Part shown: positions 30,053-39,659 of the stretch, one piece after another | Position numbering within the stretch: the first letter of the stretch is position 1 | Layout of the letters: every line of letters starts with the position of its first letter | From: Colwellia sp. | GTDB taxonomy: Bacteria > Pseudomonadota > Gammaproteobacteria > Enterobacterales > Alteromonadaceae | DNA length: 64,000 nt | Direction of reading: 5' to 3' | Assembly (NCBI RefSeq): GCF_013214175.1 | Contig: NZ_JABSPA010000010.1 | Span: 87,920-151,919, forward strand | Notes under the pieces: generated by a model | Told to the model about the DNA's origin: nothing | What the model saw: the letters and a program-made list of their open reading frames with translations, nothing else | Database searches by the model: none | Made by a program: the position numbers and the translations under genes

Positions 30053-30365
30053 AATCTGGTCTCATTGTCGTTTGTTATAAAAAGTGTCTACTGGTTAATT
30101 AGCAAGCATGATGCCTAGATTAAAAAATATGGTATTTAATCTGTATTGATCTTTTTATTATTTAAAATCAGATATTTAGTATTGTTGGCTTTTAATTTAA
30201 TGTTCACTAACTGCTTGTTTCAACTCTGAGGTGAGCAATATTGGTGCGCTTATTTGGTAAATGTTCACTAAAAGTGCAGCTGCCTAGGTGCTCGCTTGGG
30301 CTCGACACTCGCATTTTCACCTAGCATGGGTATAATAGCGGCATATTTTTCTAGGATTCACACTC
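30053..30365. promoter_or_regulatory. Divergent region between the TorF porin gene and rpe
   Basis: A good -10 element TATAAT lies at 30331-30336, about 30 bases before the rpe ATG. An inverted repeat CTAGGTG (30284-30290) / CACCTAG (30318-30324) sits immediately upstream, overlapping where the -35 region would be, and may be an operator. No clear -35 was found. The rest is AT-rich with no recognisable gene. Confidence 0.4.
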
Positions 30366-31037
30366 ATGTCACCATTTTTAATTGCTCCCTCTATTTTATC
30401 AGCCGACTTTGCTCGTTTAGGTGATGATGTTGCTAAGGTTTTAGCAGCCGGTGCCGACGTTGTTCACTTCGATGTGATGGATAATCACTTTGTGCCGAAC
30501 TTAACTTTCGGGCCAATGATCTGTAAATCGTTACGTGATTACGGTATTACCGCGCCAATTGATGTGCATTTAATGGTTAAAAATGTTGATACGCTTATCC
30601 CTGGATTCGCTAAAGCAGGAGCTGACATCATCACTTTTCATCCTGAAGCTAGTGATCACATTGATAGAAGTTTACAACTAATTAAAGACAATGGCTGTAA
30701 AGCGGGATTAGTACTAAACCCGGCAACACCTTTGCATTGTTTAGACTTTGTTATGGACAAGCTTGACGTTATTTTATTAATGTCAGTTAACCCAGGTTTT
30801 GGTGGCCAATCTTTTATTCCAACAACATTAGATAAGTTACGCTTGGTAAAAGAAAAGATTAAACAAAGCGGTTATGACATACGCTTGCAAGTTGATGGTG
30901 GCGTTAAAGCTAACAATATTGCAGAAATCGCCGAAGCAGGTGCAGATATGTTTGTTGCAGGCTCGGCAATATTTTCTCAAGGTGACTATAAAGTCGCAAT
31001 TGATGAAATGCGCGCTGAGTTAGCCAAAGTCTCGTAG
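30366..31037 (+). CDS. rpe: Ribulose-phosphate 3-epimerase
   Basis: A 223-residue TIM-barrel enzyme (E. coli 225) that interconverts ribulose and xylulose 5-phosphate in the pentose phosphate pathway. [31 protein letters not shown] (metal His and Asp), DVHLMV and the phosphate loop VDGGVKANN with AGSAIF are all typical. trpS follows after 55 bases; the gph gene often found between them is absent. Confidence 0.96.
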   Translation: MSPFLIAPSILSADFARLGDDVAKVLAAGADVVHFDVMDNHFVPNLTFGPMICKSLRDYGITAPIDVHLMVKNVDTLIPGFAKAGADIITFHPEASDHIDRSLQLIKDNGCKAGLVLNPATPLHCLDFVMDKLDVILLMSVNPGFGGQSFIPTTLDKLRLVKEKIKQSGYDIRLQVDGGVKANNIAEIAEAGADMFVAGSAIFSQGDYKVAIDEMRAELAKVS

Positions 31038-31092
31038 TTAACATAAACAAGTAAATATAAGTTAAGAATTAAGTCTTCTAAGGGTATAAGTA

Positions 31093-32100
31093 ATGACAAG
31101 TAAACCTATTGTATTAAGTGGCTGTCAGCCATCAGGCGAGTTAACTATCGGTAATTATTTAGGCGCATTAAAGCAATGGGTCAATATGCAATCGACCCAT
31201 GAATGTTATTACATGCTTGTTGATCAACACGCTATAACCGTTCGTCCTAAAGCCGAGGACTTACGCAAAGCAACCTTAGATGGTTTAGCCTTGTATCTAG
31301 CTTGTGGTGTTGACCCAGAGCAAAGTACTATCTTTATACAGTCTCATGTACCCGAGCATGCACAATTGAGCTGGGTGCTTAATTGTTATACACAAATGGG
31401 CGAGTTAAATCGCATGACTCAATATAAAGATAAGTCACAAAAATCTGAAGCTAATATGAACTCAGGTTTATTTACTTACCCAGTATTGATGGCTGCGGAT
31501 ATCTTACTTTACGGCGCTAATTGTGTGCCAGTAGGGGATGATCAAAAGCAACATTTAGAATTAGCAAGAGACATAGCCACTCGTTTTAATAACCTTTATG
31601 GCAATATTTTCACTGTACCAGAGCCTTTCATTCCTGAGCAAGGTGCACGAGTAATGAGTTTACTTGAGCCAACTAAAAAAATGTCTAAGTCAGATACTAA
31701 CCCAGGCAACTTTATTGGTTTATTAGAAGACCCTAAAAAAATTGCTAAGAAAATTAAACGTGCTGTTACTGATTCTGACGAGCAAGCGCGTATCTATTTT
31801 AATACGGAAGAAAAGCCAGGAGTATCGAACTTATTGTCGTTATTATCTTGTGCTACCGGACAAAGCATTGCCGATTTAGTACCAGCTTACGAAGATAAAA
31901 TGTATGGACACTTAAAAGGTGATGTCGCTAATGCGGTAGTTGCGTTGTTAGAGCCCATTCAAAGCAAATACCATGAATATAGACAAGACCAAGCATACTT
32001 AGAGCAAGTTATGCGTAATGGTGCTGAAAAAGCATCAGCTCGCGCAAGTAAGGTGCTTAGCTCGGTATATGATGCGGTAGGTTTTATTCCTCGCCCATAA
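31093..32100 (+). CDS. trpS: Tryptophanyl-tRNA synthetase
   Basis: A 335-residue class I aminoacyl-tRNA synthetase. [18 protein letters not shown] contains the TIGN form of the HIGH motif and KKMSKSD the KMSKS motif. [10 protein letters not shown] and [16 protein letters not shown] bind tryptophan. Length matches E. coli TrpS (334). A perfect hairpin terminator follows. Confidence 0.97.
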   Translation: MTSKPIVLSGCQPSGELTIGNYLGALKQWVNMQSTHECYYMLVDQHAITVRPKAEDLRKATLDGLALYLACGVDPEQSTIFIQSHVPEHAQLSWVLNCYTQMGELNRMTQYKDKSQKSEANMNSGLFTYPVLMAADILLYGANCVPVGDDQKQHLELARDIATRFNNLYGNIFTVPEPFIPEQGARVMSLLEPTKKMSKSDTNPGNFIGLLEDPKKIAKKIKRAVTDSDEQARIYFNTEEKPGVSNLLSLLSCATGQSIADLVPAYEDKMYGHLKGDVANAVVALLEPIQSKYHEYRQDQAYLEQVMRNGAEKASARASKVLSSVYDAVGFIPRP

Positions 32101-32151
32101 TTCACTCTCACTAGGCGTTTCCCCTTGGGGCAACCTCGCTTATAGAGATAG

Positions 32152-32188
32152 TAAAAAGGCTTATTTCCCGAGGAAATAAGCCTTTTTT
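32152..32188. terminator. Rho-independent terminator after trpS
   Basis: AAAAAGGCTTATTTCC pairs perfectly with the complementary GGAAATAAGCCTTTTT over a tight loop. Confidence 0.92.
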
Positions 32189-32220
32189 ATTGGTGCTTTT
32201 GTTTAGCTGCTTTCGATAGT

Positions 32221-32487
32221 TATACCAATTCCAATAATTTTCTTCCCACTCAGCGAGAGTTAAAAGGCTTAGAGGCAAGGCATTGATTGTAGGTAATGGT
32301 TACTCCCTTATCAAAATCAATAACGTAGCATGTAAGCCTTTTAAACTCGCCCTTTGGGAGCTTTCCAACGATTCGATAACCGCAAAGAATTTCTTTCATA
32401 TAGGGTGACTATATGCAAAAAAATTCTATTTGTTCTCAAAACGCTGGCAAGCTCTGAGTGGGAACTAACTTAATGGATTTGGTATTA
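32221..32487. repeat. MITE-like dispersed repeat, copy 1
   Basis: 267 bases bounded by TATACCAATTCCAATAA on the left and TTAATGGATTTGGTATTA on the right, which are near inverted repeats. Inside, an inner inverted pair (GTTAAAAGGCTTA / TAAGCCTTTTAAAC) encloses ATTGATTG...AATCAATAACG. Another copy, in the opposite orientation, lies at 58842-59159. No open reading frame is present. The right end touches the stop codon of the FHA gene. Confidence 0.75.
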
Positions 32488-33543
32488 TTACTCTTGTTGA
32501 GCTGCCTTACTGGCTTGCTCAAACAAAGCATTACTTCGCTCTAAAAAAGTATCAACGTCACTGCTGGGAGCAATTAAAAACTTGGGTGCCATTATGGTGG
32601 CATTGTATTGTGGCCGAGGGTTAAACTCAGGCTTTTTACTGTATTGTATTAAGTAGCTACCACCGAATAATAGTGTAGTAATGCTTATGGCGACAATCAT
32701 TCGACGCTTAGCGCTGACATGAAAACCAATATAACTGTTTAACCAAAATAGACTAAAGGCTATTCCTATTGGCAGTAAGCTAATAATTAAGCCAAGCATT
32801 GAACTGCTCGCTGAATTAAAGGCAATAATCTCTTCCAATAAATCGCTAAGCCACAAAAGAATGAAAAAAGTAAAGCTTATACCCAGTTGCGCTAATATGC
32901 GCGGATCATGTTTGGTCAGGTGAGAAACTAATGCCACTCCGGCAGGCCAGACTGCAAATATTAAGGTCATTTTCAGTGCGCTAACAAATAACTGGCTGAT
33001 ATTGATTTCTGTCGGTTGGCTTAAGTAGGAGATATTGGCAGAAATCAGCATAAATAAAGCAATACTGATAAACACGGCAATTGGGTTTCTGATGATATCG
33101 ATAAGGGATTCAAAGGGACTAAAAGCAATGGTATCTGCTACCTTATGGTCACTAAACATCACTCTTAACTGGCTTTTCCCGACAATAATGACATCGCCAT
33201 CATTAATTATCTGTTGATTTTCATCTTGCTGATTTTTTTTGTTTCTTTCTAATACTGTGCCGTTAACTGAATTGTTGTCATTAAGCTGCCATGTGCCTTT
33301 CGCAAATTTTATCGTTAAGTGTTGTGGGCAAATATGTGGGTCGGCCAAAATAATATCATTTTGATAACCACGTCCAATAGCAACCTCATGTTGATTTAAG
33401 CGGTGCCTATGTAATAGTTTATGGTTACGGGTGATTTCTTCAATAATTATTTCACCGGCCTCTAGGGACACGTCATTATTTGTCATAGCTATCATAGGTT
33501 CAGTTGTTGTGAAGGCATCCTGATTTTCTTTAATTATTTCCAT
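32488..33543 (-). CDS. FHA-domain membrane protein
   Basis: 351 residues. An N-terminal cytoplasmic forkhead-associated domain (about residues 50-130) has the phosphothreonine-loop residues G57-R58 and the N92-x-x-N-G motif, but the usual SxxH reads CPQH. About five membrane segments follow (residues 155-320), then a soluble tail. FHA domains read phosphothreonine on partner proteins, so a signalling role is likely. Its start overlaps the end of the upstream protease gene by 10 bases, so the two are translated together and may act together; the protease is exported while the FHA domain is cytoplasmic. Confidence 0.75.
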   Translation of the reverse strand: MEIIKENQDAFTTTEPMIAMTNNDVSLEAGEIIIEEITRNHKLLHRHRLNQHEVAIGRGYQNDIILADPHICPQHLTIKFAKGTWQLNDNNSVNGTVLERNKKNQQDENQQIINDGDVIIVGKSQLRVMFSDHKVADTIAFSPFESLIDIIRNPIAVFISIALFMLISANISYLSQPTEINISQLFVSALKMTLIFAVWPAGVALVSHLTKHDPRILAQLGISFTFFILLWLSDLLEEIIAFNSASSSMLGLIISLLPIGIAFSLFWLNSYIGFHVSAKRRMIVAISITTLLFGGSYLIQYSKKPEFNPRPQYNATIMAPKFLIAPSSDVDTFLERSNALFEQASKAAQQE

Positions 33544-34805
33544 GACACCGCCTCCATAAACTTACCTGCAAAAGTCATCGCATTTTCTTGGCTTACTCCG
33601 GCTAAGGTAAAGTGACTAAGTAAAGCTTGCTGATTTTTATCTATGCTGGCGCCTAAATATAAAACATCGAATAATCCGGGGAAGTCTTTGTAAGCACGAG
33701 TGCAAAAAATACTTTTATTATTTATGGCTTGGCTGGTGTTTGCTGTGCTGCTAGGGCTGACTAAGTCATGATGGCACTGATACTCACTAACATCATCTTT
33801 TCCTGCTCTATTACCTGCGCTGGCACGGGATATTTGCTGTTGATATAAGTGATAAAATTTATTATCGCTGAGGTCTTTGGCTTGCATATAACTAAAATCT
33901 AGCTCAACAGTACCGGTAAAAAAATGTGAAGATAGGTACGTGGTCTCATTTAACGAACAATTGGCAATGGCGCGCAAAATAAGAGCATCCTTTTTATCGG
34001 CATTAGAGTCACCCCAACAACGAATAAAAGGTACTTCAATAATTGGTATAATTGCTTTACCGGCTAGTTCTTTACTTTGCCAAGGGCTATTAATAAGTGC
34101 CGACATTAGTTTGTTTTGGCTTGCCATTAATTGCGCTGACATTTGTTGCTTAATATCGCTGGGTGGGTGGTTTTTGTAGTCGCTAAATAGTTGTATCAAT
34201 TTATCATGGGGTACTAAGAAGCCGATTTGGTTACCTGAAGTCGCAACATTAATACCAACAACCTGCTCGTTTTTATTAACAACAGGGCCTCCGCTCATAC
34301 CTGAGTTAATTGAACCGGTAAAATGAATGCGTTCATTAAAGGATTCTTTTTTCAAACCATTATAAGTGCCTGGTACCACAATCATGCCCAAATCATGAGG
34401 ATTACCTAAAGCAAATAGCTTTTCACCTTTAATAGGCTTTTTATCAGCAAGTATGAAATAGGGCATCTCTCCATCAACTTTACGTTTGACTAGCGCCAGA
34501 TCATTAATAACATCGACACTGACCAAGTCAACTTGCGCCGCTTTGCCTTGGTGGTCTAAGTATTCAATGCGATATTTTTCCGGGTGACGGGCATAACTAG
34601 ATATCACATGGTAATTAGTGGCAATAATGCCATCTGCACTGATCTGAAAGCCTGAGCCGATAGAAGACTTCTCGCCACTGGCTTTATCAATCAATTTAAT
34701 TTGATAAAGTGATGGCGTCAGCTGAGCGAAAATTTCTTCGGCTTGCTCTGTAGCAAAAGTAGTAGCACTTAATAGTATAAAAACTAAGGTAAAAAAAGCT
34801 TTCAT
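33534..34805 (-). CDS. Exported trypsin-like serine protease (S1C-like)
   Basis: 423 residues with a signal peptide cleaved near residue 18 (SATTFA). The trypsin-like domain has a complete catalytic triad: H66 in ATNYHVI, D102 in VINDLALVK and S171 in NSGMSGGPVV, with GSGFQISADG before it. This is the DegP/HtrA style of fold, but no PDZ domain follows. Instead there is a C-terminal region of about 200 residues with several Cys (CWGDSN, ANCSLNE, EYQCHHD, FCTRAY) that I do not recognise; these may form disulfides. It is encoded with the FHA protein. Confidence 0.78.
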   Translation of the reverse strand: MKAFFTLVFILLSATTFATEQAEEIFAQLTPSLYQIKLIDKASGEKSSIGSGFQISADGIIATNYHVISSYARHPEKYRIEYLDHQGKAAQVDLVSVDVINDLALVKRKVDGEMPYFILADKKPIKGEKLFALGNPHDLGMIVVPGTYNGLKKESFNERIHFTGSINSGMSGGPVVNKNEQVVGINVATSGNQIGFLVPHDKLIQLFSDYKNHPPSDIKQQMSAQLMASQNKLMSALINSPWQSKELAGKAIIPIIEVPFIRCWGDSNADKKDALILRAIANCSLNETTYLSSHFFTGTVELDFSYMQAKDLSDNKFYHLYQQQISRASAGNRAGKDDVSEYQCHHDLVSPSSTANTSQAINNKSIFCTRAYKDFPGLFDVLYLGASIDKNQQALLSHFTLAGVSQENAMTFAGKFMEAVSWK

Positions 34806-34976
34806 TCATCTTCCTGTTGATAACCTATGCATCCATTGTGACATTAAATTAGCGTTTGTCACCACCTCAATGACATAAATCATCTTGCTTGATGTATGTC
34901 ATTGTTTCCCCCGTTGAAGCAGCGTATTATTTTTGTTCTTAATAGCACCAAATCAATAGCCAATAAGGACGTTTTT

Positions 34977-35864
34977 GTGAAAAAAATTATCAGTATTGTT
35001 AGTGCCTTGGCACTGAGCAGCCTTACTTATCAAGCAAGTGCCAGCAATGAACTTTGCCTAGTCAGTAATAATGACTGTACCTTTGTCTTGTTAAGTACAA
35101 AAGTCAGCGTCAAGGTTAGTCAAATAGTAAGTGAACAAGAGAGTGACAAAGTGACTCAAGGTGCATCATTCATTGAAGAAAGTGAAAAGTTATTATTAGT
35201 GAATAAAGCAAGAGCAAGACAACGTTTCTCACCTTTCTCTACCTTTAAAGTCCCAAACAGTTTAATAGGGCTCGACACTCAAATAATAGCAGATGCCAAG
35301 CAGGCGTTAACTTTTGATAAAGAAAAATACCCAGTGCAAAAGTGGTGGCCATCGGTATGGAAGTTAGCTGAGTATAATCTTAATTCAGCTTTAAAGTTCT
35401 CAATGGTGGCAATATATCGACAACTTGCTACGGATATTGGTCAGCAGAAAATGCAGTCTTATGTCGATAACTTTGCTTATGGCAATCAAGATATCTCTTC
35501 AGGCATAGACAATTTTTGGCTAGGTGGCAGCATGAAAATATCTGCTATTGAGCAAGTACAATTTTTACAACGAATGCATCAACATCAGCTAGCGGTTAAA
35601 CCGCAAAGTATTGAAATATTAACAGAGGTTATGTTGGTTGATAGTACGGCAGATTATAAGTTATATGCTAAAACCGGAGCAGGTAAAGTTACTGCTACAG
35701 ATAAAAGCAGTAAAGCCATGTTGGGTTGGTATATCGGTTTTGTAGAAAACTCAGCAGGGGTGCACTACTTCGCTTTTAATTTTACTCGTGCTTCATACGC
35801 AAAAATGAAGGCTGCACGTATTAAAATCGCCATGAACCACCTGAAAAAAGCGGGCATTATTTAA
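34977..35864 (+). CDS. Class D (OXA-type) beta-lactamase
   Basis: 295 residues from a GTG start at 34977. This start has AAGGAC 6 bases upstream and yields a clean signal peptide (KKIISIVSALALSSLTYQASA); the ATG at 34896 would add 27 unlike residues. Serine beta-lactamase motifs of class D are all present: S88-T-F-K91 (SxxK with carboxylatable Lys), Y168-G-N and K232-T-G, plus WWPS near residue 124. In the family the enzyme hydrolyses penicillins and often oxacillin in the periplasm. It is a chromosomal gene with no mobile element beside it. Substrate range cannot be judged from sequence. Confidence 0.85.
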   Translation: MKKIISIVSALALSSLTYQASASNELCLVSNNDCTFVLLSTKVSVKVSQIVSEQESDKVTQGASFIEESEKLLLVNKARARQRFSPFSTFKVPNSLIGLDTQIIADAKQALTFDKEKYPVQKWWPSVWKLAEYNLNSALKFSMVAIYRQLATDIGQQKMQSYVDNFAYGNQDISSGIDNFWLGGSMKISAIEQVQFLQRMHQHQLAVKPQSIEILTEVMLVDSTADYKLYAKTGAGKVTATDKSSKAMLGWYIGFVENSAGVHYFAFNFTRASYAKMKAARIKIAMNHLKKAGII

Positions 35865-35923
35865 AGGCTTTTACTAACATGACCCAGGCATATTTGACCT
35901 AGCGCAACTAAGCCGGCTTTAAG

Positions 35924-35942
35924 GTGCGACACATTGTCGCAC
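35924..35942. promoter_or_regulatory. Perfect palindrome upstream of the TonB-dependent receptor
   Basis: GTGCGACA, a 3-base spacer CAT, then TGTCGCAC. It lies 104 bases before the receptor ATG and 60 bases after the beta-lactamase stop. The size and symmetry suit a dimeric regulator, which I cannot name. It could also be a weak terminator stem, but no T run follows. Confidence 0.4.
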
Positions 35943-36045
35943 ATTGGCTATTTCCCTTTGTTTTCAAAGCTAATCACTTACAAAATAGCGTTATCTTAAT
36001 TCTATTACTGAATTCCTCTTAATATTACTTGTAAGTGAGTAACCG

Positions 36046-38274
36046 ATGAACTTTTCCCTTAAACCTCTTGCTGTCGCTGTTAACCTAGTTATCTTGGGGG
36101 GCAGTGCTTTAGCACTGCCAACCTTGGCAAATAATGTCCAAGGCGCTTTTAAAGATAATCAAAATAATAACGACATTGAAATTATCACTATTTCAAATCA
36201 ACGACATAACGCATTTACAGATAACCAAAGTTATGCCCAAGGAAAAACCACGGTAGCTGATTTAGCAAATTGGTTAGCATCAGTCCCGGGCGCGAATATT
36301 AATAGCAATGGTCCTATTACCGGTATTGCCCAATATCGTGGTTTATTTGGCGACCGTGTTGCTACCTCACTTGATGGCCATCCTATTATTGGCGCAGGTC
36401 CTAATGCCATGGATACACCCTTAAGTTATTCAACGCCACTCATTGTTGACTCTATGACAGTTTATCGCGGTATTGCACCGGTATCGGCGGGTATGAATAC
36501 CTTAGGTGGTGCTATTGATATTAAAATGCGTAAAGCAGAAGTTATGGACTCTGAAACTGCGCAAGTAAGTGGTGACTTACAAGCTGGCTATCGTAGTAAT
36601 AATGGCGCCAGTACACTTTCAGGTGTTACTAATATTGCTAAAGGTGATGTTGCTCTACTGCTTTATGGCAATACCCAAGGAGGTGATGACATGGAAAGTG
36701 GTGACGGTACTGTGATTTCACCCACTGAGTTTGATAAAACTCAAGCTGGGTTTGATATCAGACATTCAGCTGAAAATAACACCGTTGGTCTAAGTTATCA
36801 CTACACTAAAACCACTGACTCTGGCACACCGGCGCTTCCAATGGATATTGAGTACATTGAAAGTCAACGTATCAATTTAGATGGTGATTTCTTATTAGGT
36901 GAATGGCAAGGTGAATGGTCATTAGGCTATTTAGATGCTGATCATGGTATGACTAACTTTGCTATGCGTGCCCATGATCCGATGAAACAGCGTCGTAATA
37001 CTGCCCTTGCAGATACCACTGATTTCAAATTTGTCTTAAATCGTGAATTGAGCTTTGGCGGCTTTTCCTTAGGTGAAATAGCGTTCGGCGTTGATGGTTA
37101 TTTAGCAACACACGACTCAGTGATCTCTAACCCTAGTGATGCCATGTTTGAGGTAGTTAACTTCAATAATGTGCAAGATGATAGGTTTGGCATATTTACT
37201 GAGTGGCAAAATCAATATGGACAAACTGACGTGCAATTTGGTGTCAGAGTTAAACATGCCATAGCTAATGCCGATGAAGTAAATACCTCTATGGCGAATA
37301 TGCCAATGGCTGGTATGACTCCTAATATGGAAGATAAGCACTCAGGTATGGATTCTGCTATGGGCAATATGAACGGTATGCCAAGCCTGGCTGAGTTAGC
37401 CAGTGACTTAGAAGACGACTTTAATAACGCCGACAGAAAAATCTCTGACACCAATGTAGATATTGCTTTAAGCACCCAAACTCAGTTAAGTGAAAGCTTA
37501 TCGCTGTATATTGGCGCGGGCGTGAAAAGCCGCGCACCTTCATATCAAGAACGTTATTTATGGACACCAATGGAGTCGACAGGTGGTTTGGCTGATGGTC
37601 ATACTTATATCGGCGATATAAATCTTGAGTCTGAAACTGCTTATCAAGGTGATCTTGGTTTAACATGGCAAAGTAGCGACTTCATGATTGCGCCGCATAT
37701 TTTTTATCAAAACATTGATAATTATATTCAAGGTACACCAATGGGAATGGAAGACTCTTCAGCTAAAATGATGGCATCTATGATGTCAGGTGATGATAAT
37801 CCGCTAAAATTTAGTAACGTTGATGCTAAATTATATGGCGCTGATGTTAACTGGTATTACAATATAAACGACAATTTTCAATTATCAGGTATTGCTAGTT
37901 ATGTTAAAGGTGAGCGTCGCGATATTGATGATAACTTATACCGTATAGCGCCGTTAAATGGCCAAATAAGCTTTAGTTACCATGATGAAAATATTATTAC
38001 TAATTTAACCTTAGTTGCGGTAGCTGCACAAGATGATGTATCAGCAACGAATACCGAACAAGCTACCTCAGGTTATGGTTTAGTTAATATTGATGTTGAA
38101 TACTTTGTTACTTCAGAGGTTACCCTTCGTGGTGGTGTCGATAACTTATTTGATAGAGAGTATCAAAATCACCTAGGCGGCTATAATCGTGTGAAAGAAG
38201 TCGGCACTCCGGTAATGACCCGCTTACCGAGTGAAGGGTTAAGTGCTTGGATTGAAGCAACTTACTCTTTTTAA
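36046..38274 (+). CDS. TonB-dependent outer-membrane receptor with Met-rich loops
   Basis: 742 residues with a signal peptide (ALALPTLA), a plug domain (about residues 60-165; ADLANWLASVPGANIN, IAQYRGLFGDRVATSLDG, GPNAMDTPLSY) and a beta-barrel ending in WIEATYSF with the usual terminal Phe. Two loops are unusually rich in Met: residues 416-445 and a second around 565-585 (MGMEDSSAKMMASMMSG). Met-rich loops are known in copper receptors such as OprC/NosA, so copper or another soft metal is a likely substrate. This is inference; iron chelates remain possible. No TonB/ExbBD genes are nearby. Confidence 0.8.
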   Translation: MNFSLKPLAVAVNLVILGGSALALPTLANNVQGAFKDNQNNNDIEIITISNQRHNAFTDNQSYAQGKTTVADLANWLASVPGANINSNGPITGIAQYRGLFGDRVATSLDGHPIIGAGPNAMDTPLSYSTPLIVDSMTVYRGIAPVSAGMNTLGGAIDIKMRKAEVMDSETAQVSGDLQAGYRSNNGASTLSGVTNIAKGDVALLLYGNTQGGDDMESGDGTVISPTEFDKTQAGFDIRHSAENNTVGLSYHYTKTTDSGTPALPMDIEYIESQRINLDGDFLLGEWQGEWSLGYLDADHGMTNFAMRAHDPMKQRRNTALADTTDFKFVLNRELSFGGFSLGEIAFGVDGYLATHDSVISNPSDAMFEVVNFNNVQDDRFGIFTEWQNQYGQTDVQFGVRVKHAIANADEVNTSMANMPMAGMTPNMEDKHSGMDSAMGNMNGMPSLAELASDLEDDFNNADRKISDTNVDIALSTQTQLSESLSLYIGAGVKSRAPSYQERYLWTPMESTGGLADGHTYIGDINLESETAYQGDLGLTWQSSDFMIAPHIFYQNIDNYIQGTPMGMEDSSAKMMASMMSGDDNPLKFSNVDAKLYGADVNWYYNINDNFQLSGIASYVKGERRDIDDNLYRIAPLNGQISFSYHDENIITNLTLVAVAAQDDVSATNTEQATSGYGLVNIDVEYFVTSEVTLRGGVDNLFDREYQNHLGGYNRVKEVGTPVMTRLPSEGLSAWIEATYSF

Positions 38275-38512
38275 AGTTTTATTTGTGCTTCGCCAGTAAT
38301 GGATTTCCTAGTCAGAATAATTAATGGTGGAGCACTGGCTTTTAATGTGACTTGTTCTAAAGTAATACCCTTTGTTTACTATTCAATATTTTAACTAACT
38401 AGTTAGTTAGCAGAACGCTTTTTACGGTTAGCATTTCATCTGCAGTAGAGTTACGATAAATTAAAGCGTCGCCTTGCTATATAGAGTTCCTCTTAACCCA
38501 TAAGGATATAGA

Positions 38513-38902
38513 ATGACTAACCAAGATGCAGAACAATACTTACTAAAGAACCCCGAGGCACGCGTAGATTACCCCTTTGGTGATGACATTAAAGTATTTA
38601 AAGTTAAAAGCAAAGTGTTTGCTACTCTAGCTATCGGAAAAATGGGCAAGGGGGGTGGCGAGAAAAGCTACTGGTGGCTGAATTTAAAGTGCGATCCAGA
38701 TGAAGCTGTCATGTTACGTGATATATTCTCTTCAGTAATTCCCGGTTATCACATGAATAAACGACTCTGGAATACCATTATTTTAGATGACTCAATTCCT
38801 CAGGGTGAAATTGAACGTATGATGGATAATTCATTTAAGTTGGTGGTCAGTAAAATGACCAAGAAAGATCAGCAGTCAATTATTTTACAGATAGCTATAT
38901 AA
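38513..38902 (+). CDS. MmcQ/YjbR-family protein
   Basis: A small cytoplasmic protein of 129 residues. The N-terminal ARVDYPFGDDIKVFKVKSKVFA and the WWLNLKCDP segment match the MmcQ/YjbR family, which has a CyaY-like fold and is suspected to bind DNA. PGYHMNKRLWNTIIL is the second conserved block. Function is not established. AAGGATATAG precedes the ATG. It is convergent with the XRE regulator gene. Confidence 0.8.
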   Translation: MTNQDAEQYLLKNPEARVDYPFGDDIKVFKVKSKVFATLAIGKMGKGGGEKSYWWLNLKCDPDEAVMLRDIFSSVIPGYHMNKRLWNTIILDDSIPQGEIERMMDNSFKLVVSKMTKKDQQSIILQIAI

Positions 38903-38945
38903 CTAGTAACGTCTCCGGATAGTTAATTTCAGGTTTTTGAACTGG

Positions 38946-39659
38946 CTAAAATTTTTGCAGAAACCTAGCCATATTATTTTTTTGATAGTCTTCCATGGTT
39001 AGATATATACCTGTACCCGATATTATTATGATTACGCCAGATATCATTAAGGGTTTAGCCAAAAATTTACCATAGCTTATGATCGTTTGTCGCATTTTCG
39101 CGTAGTATCGTGATACTGATAACTTACCTGATTGTATGTAGGACTTCACATAGTGGTAAAGCCCATCATCTCTAATCGCATCGAATAAAAGACCTATAAG
39201 TATTGCTATAGTTAGGGTAAGTATTATTGCTAAGCTAGTACTGATAATATTGAGTATAGAGGCTGATAATCGGTCACTAAATATCCCACTTCTCAATTCA
39301 CCTATCCAAGCTGGCGGGATATTAGTCCACAACATAAACAACAATACCAAGGTACTTAATATAAACACTGTTGTTGTCAGGACTTTCGCTGTGCGACTGA
39401 GAAAAGAAAAATTATCTATAGCTGGTTGAGGGAGAATTGGCAGACTAACCTCTTTAGGATTTATGATACTAAGGTCGGTAATTTTTAAATTGTAGACTGA
39501 AGCCAGCGCTTTGGTAGATTCTAATGAAGCTTTACCATTTTTTTCAATACGTTGAATTGTTCTCAAACTTAAACACGATACCTCTGCTAATTGAGTTTGG
39601 CTCCAAGCCCGTTGTTGGCGTTCAGTAGTCAGTCTGTTTTTATCTAGTAACATTTTCAT
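38946..39659 (-). CDS. XRE-family transcriptional regulator with membrane segments
   Basis: About 237 residues from the ATG at 39659, which lies 7 bases after GAGAGGA; the upstream TTG at 39665 is a less likely start. Residues 10-60 are a helix-turn-helix of the Cro/CI type (RAWSQTQLAEVSCLSLRTIQRIEKNGKASLESTKALASVY). The rest holds three or four hydrophobic segments, so the DNA-binding domain is tethered to the membrane. The target genes are not known. Confidence 0.75.
   Translation of the reverse strand: MKMLLDKNRLTTERQQRAWSQTQLAEVSCLSLRTIQRIEKNGKASLESTKALASVYNLKITDLSIINPKEVSLPILPQPAIDNFSFLSRTAKVLTTTVFILSTLVLLFMLWTNIPPAWIGELRSGIFSDRLSASILNIISTSLAIILTLTIAILIGLLFDAIRDDGLYHYVKSYIQSGKLSVSRYYAKMRQTIISYGKFLAKPLMISGVIIIISGTGIYLTMEDYQKNNMARFLQKF

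Noticed and set aside
34896..34976. Upstream ATG start for the class D beta-lactamase
   Set aside because: It would put 27 non-conserved residues before a clear signal peptide; the GTG at 34977 has the better ribosome-binding site.
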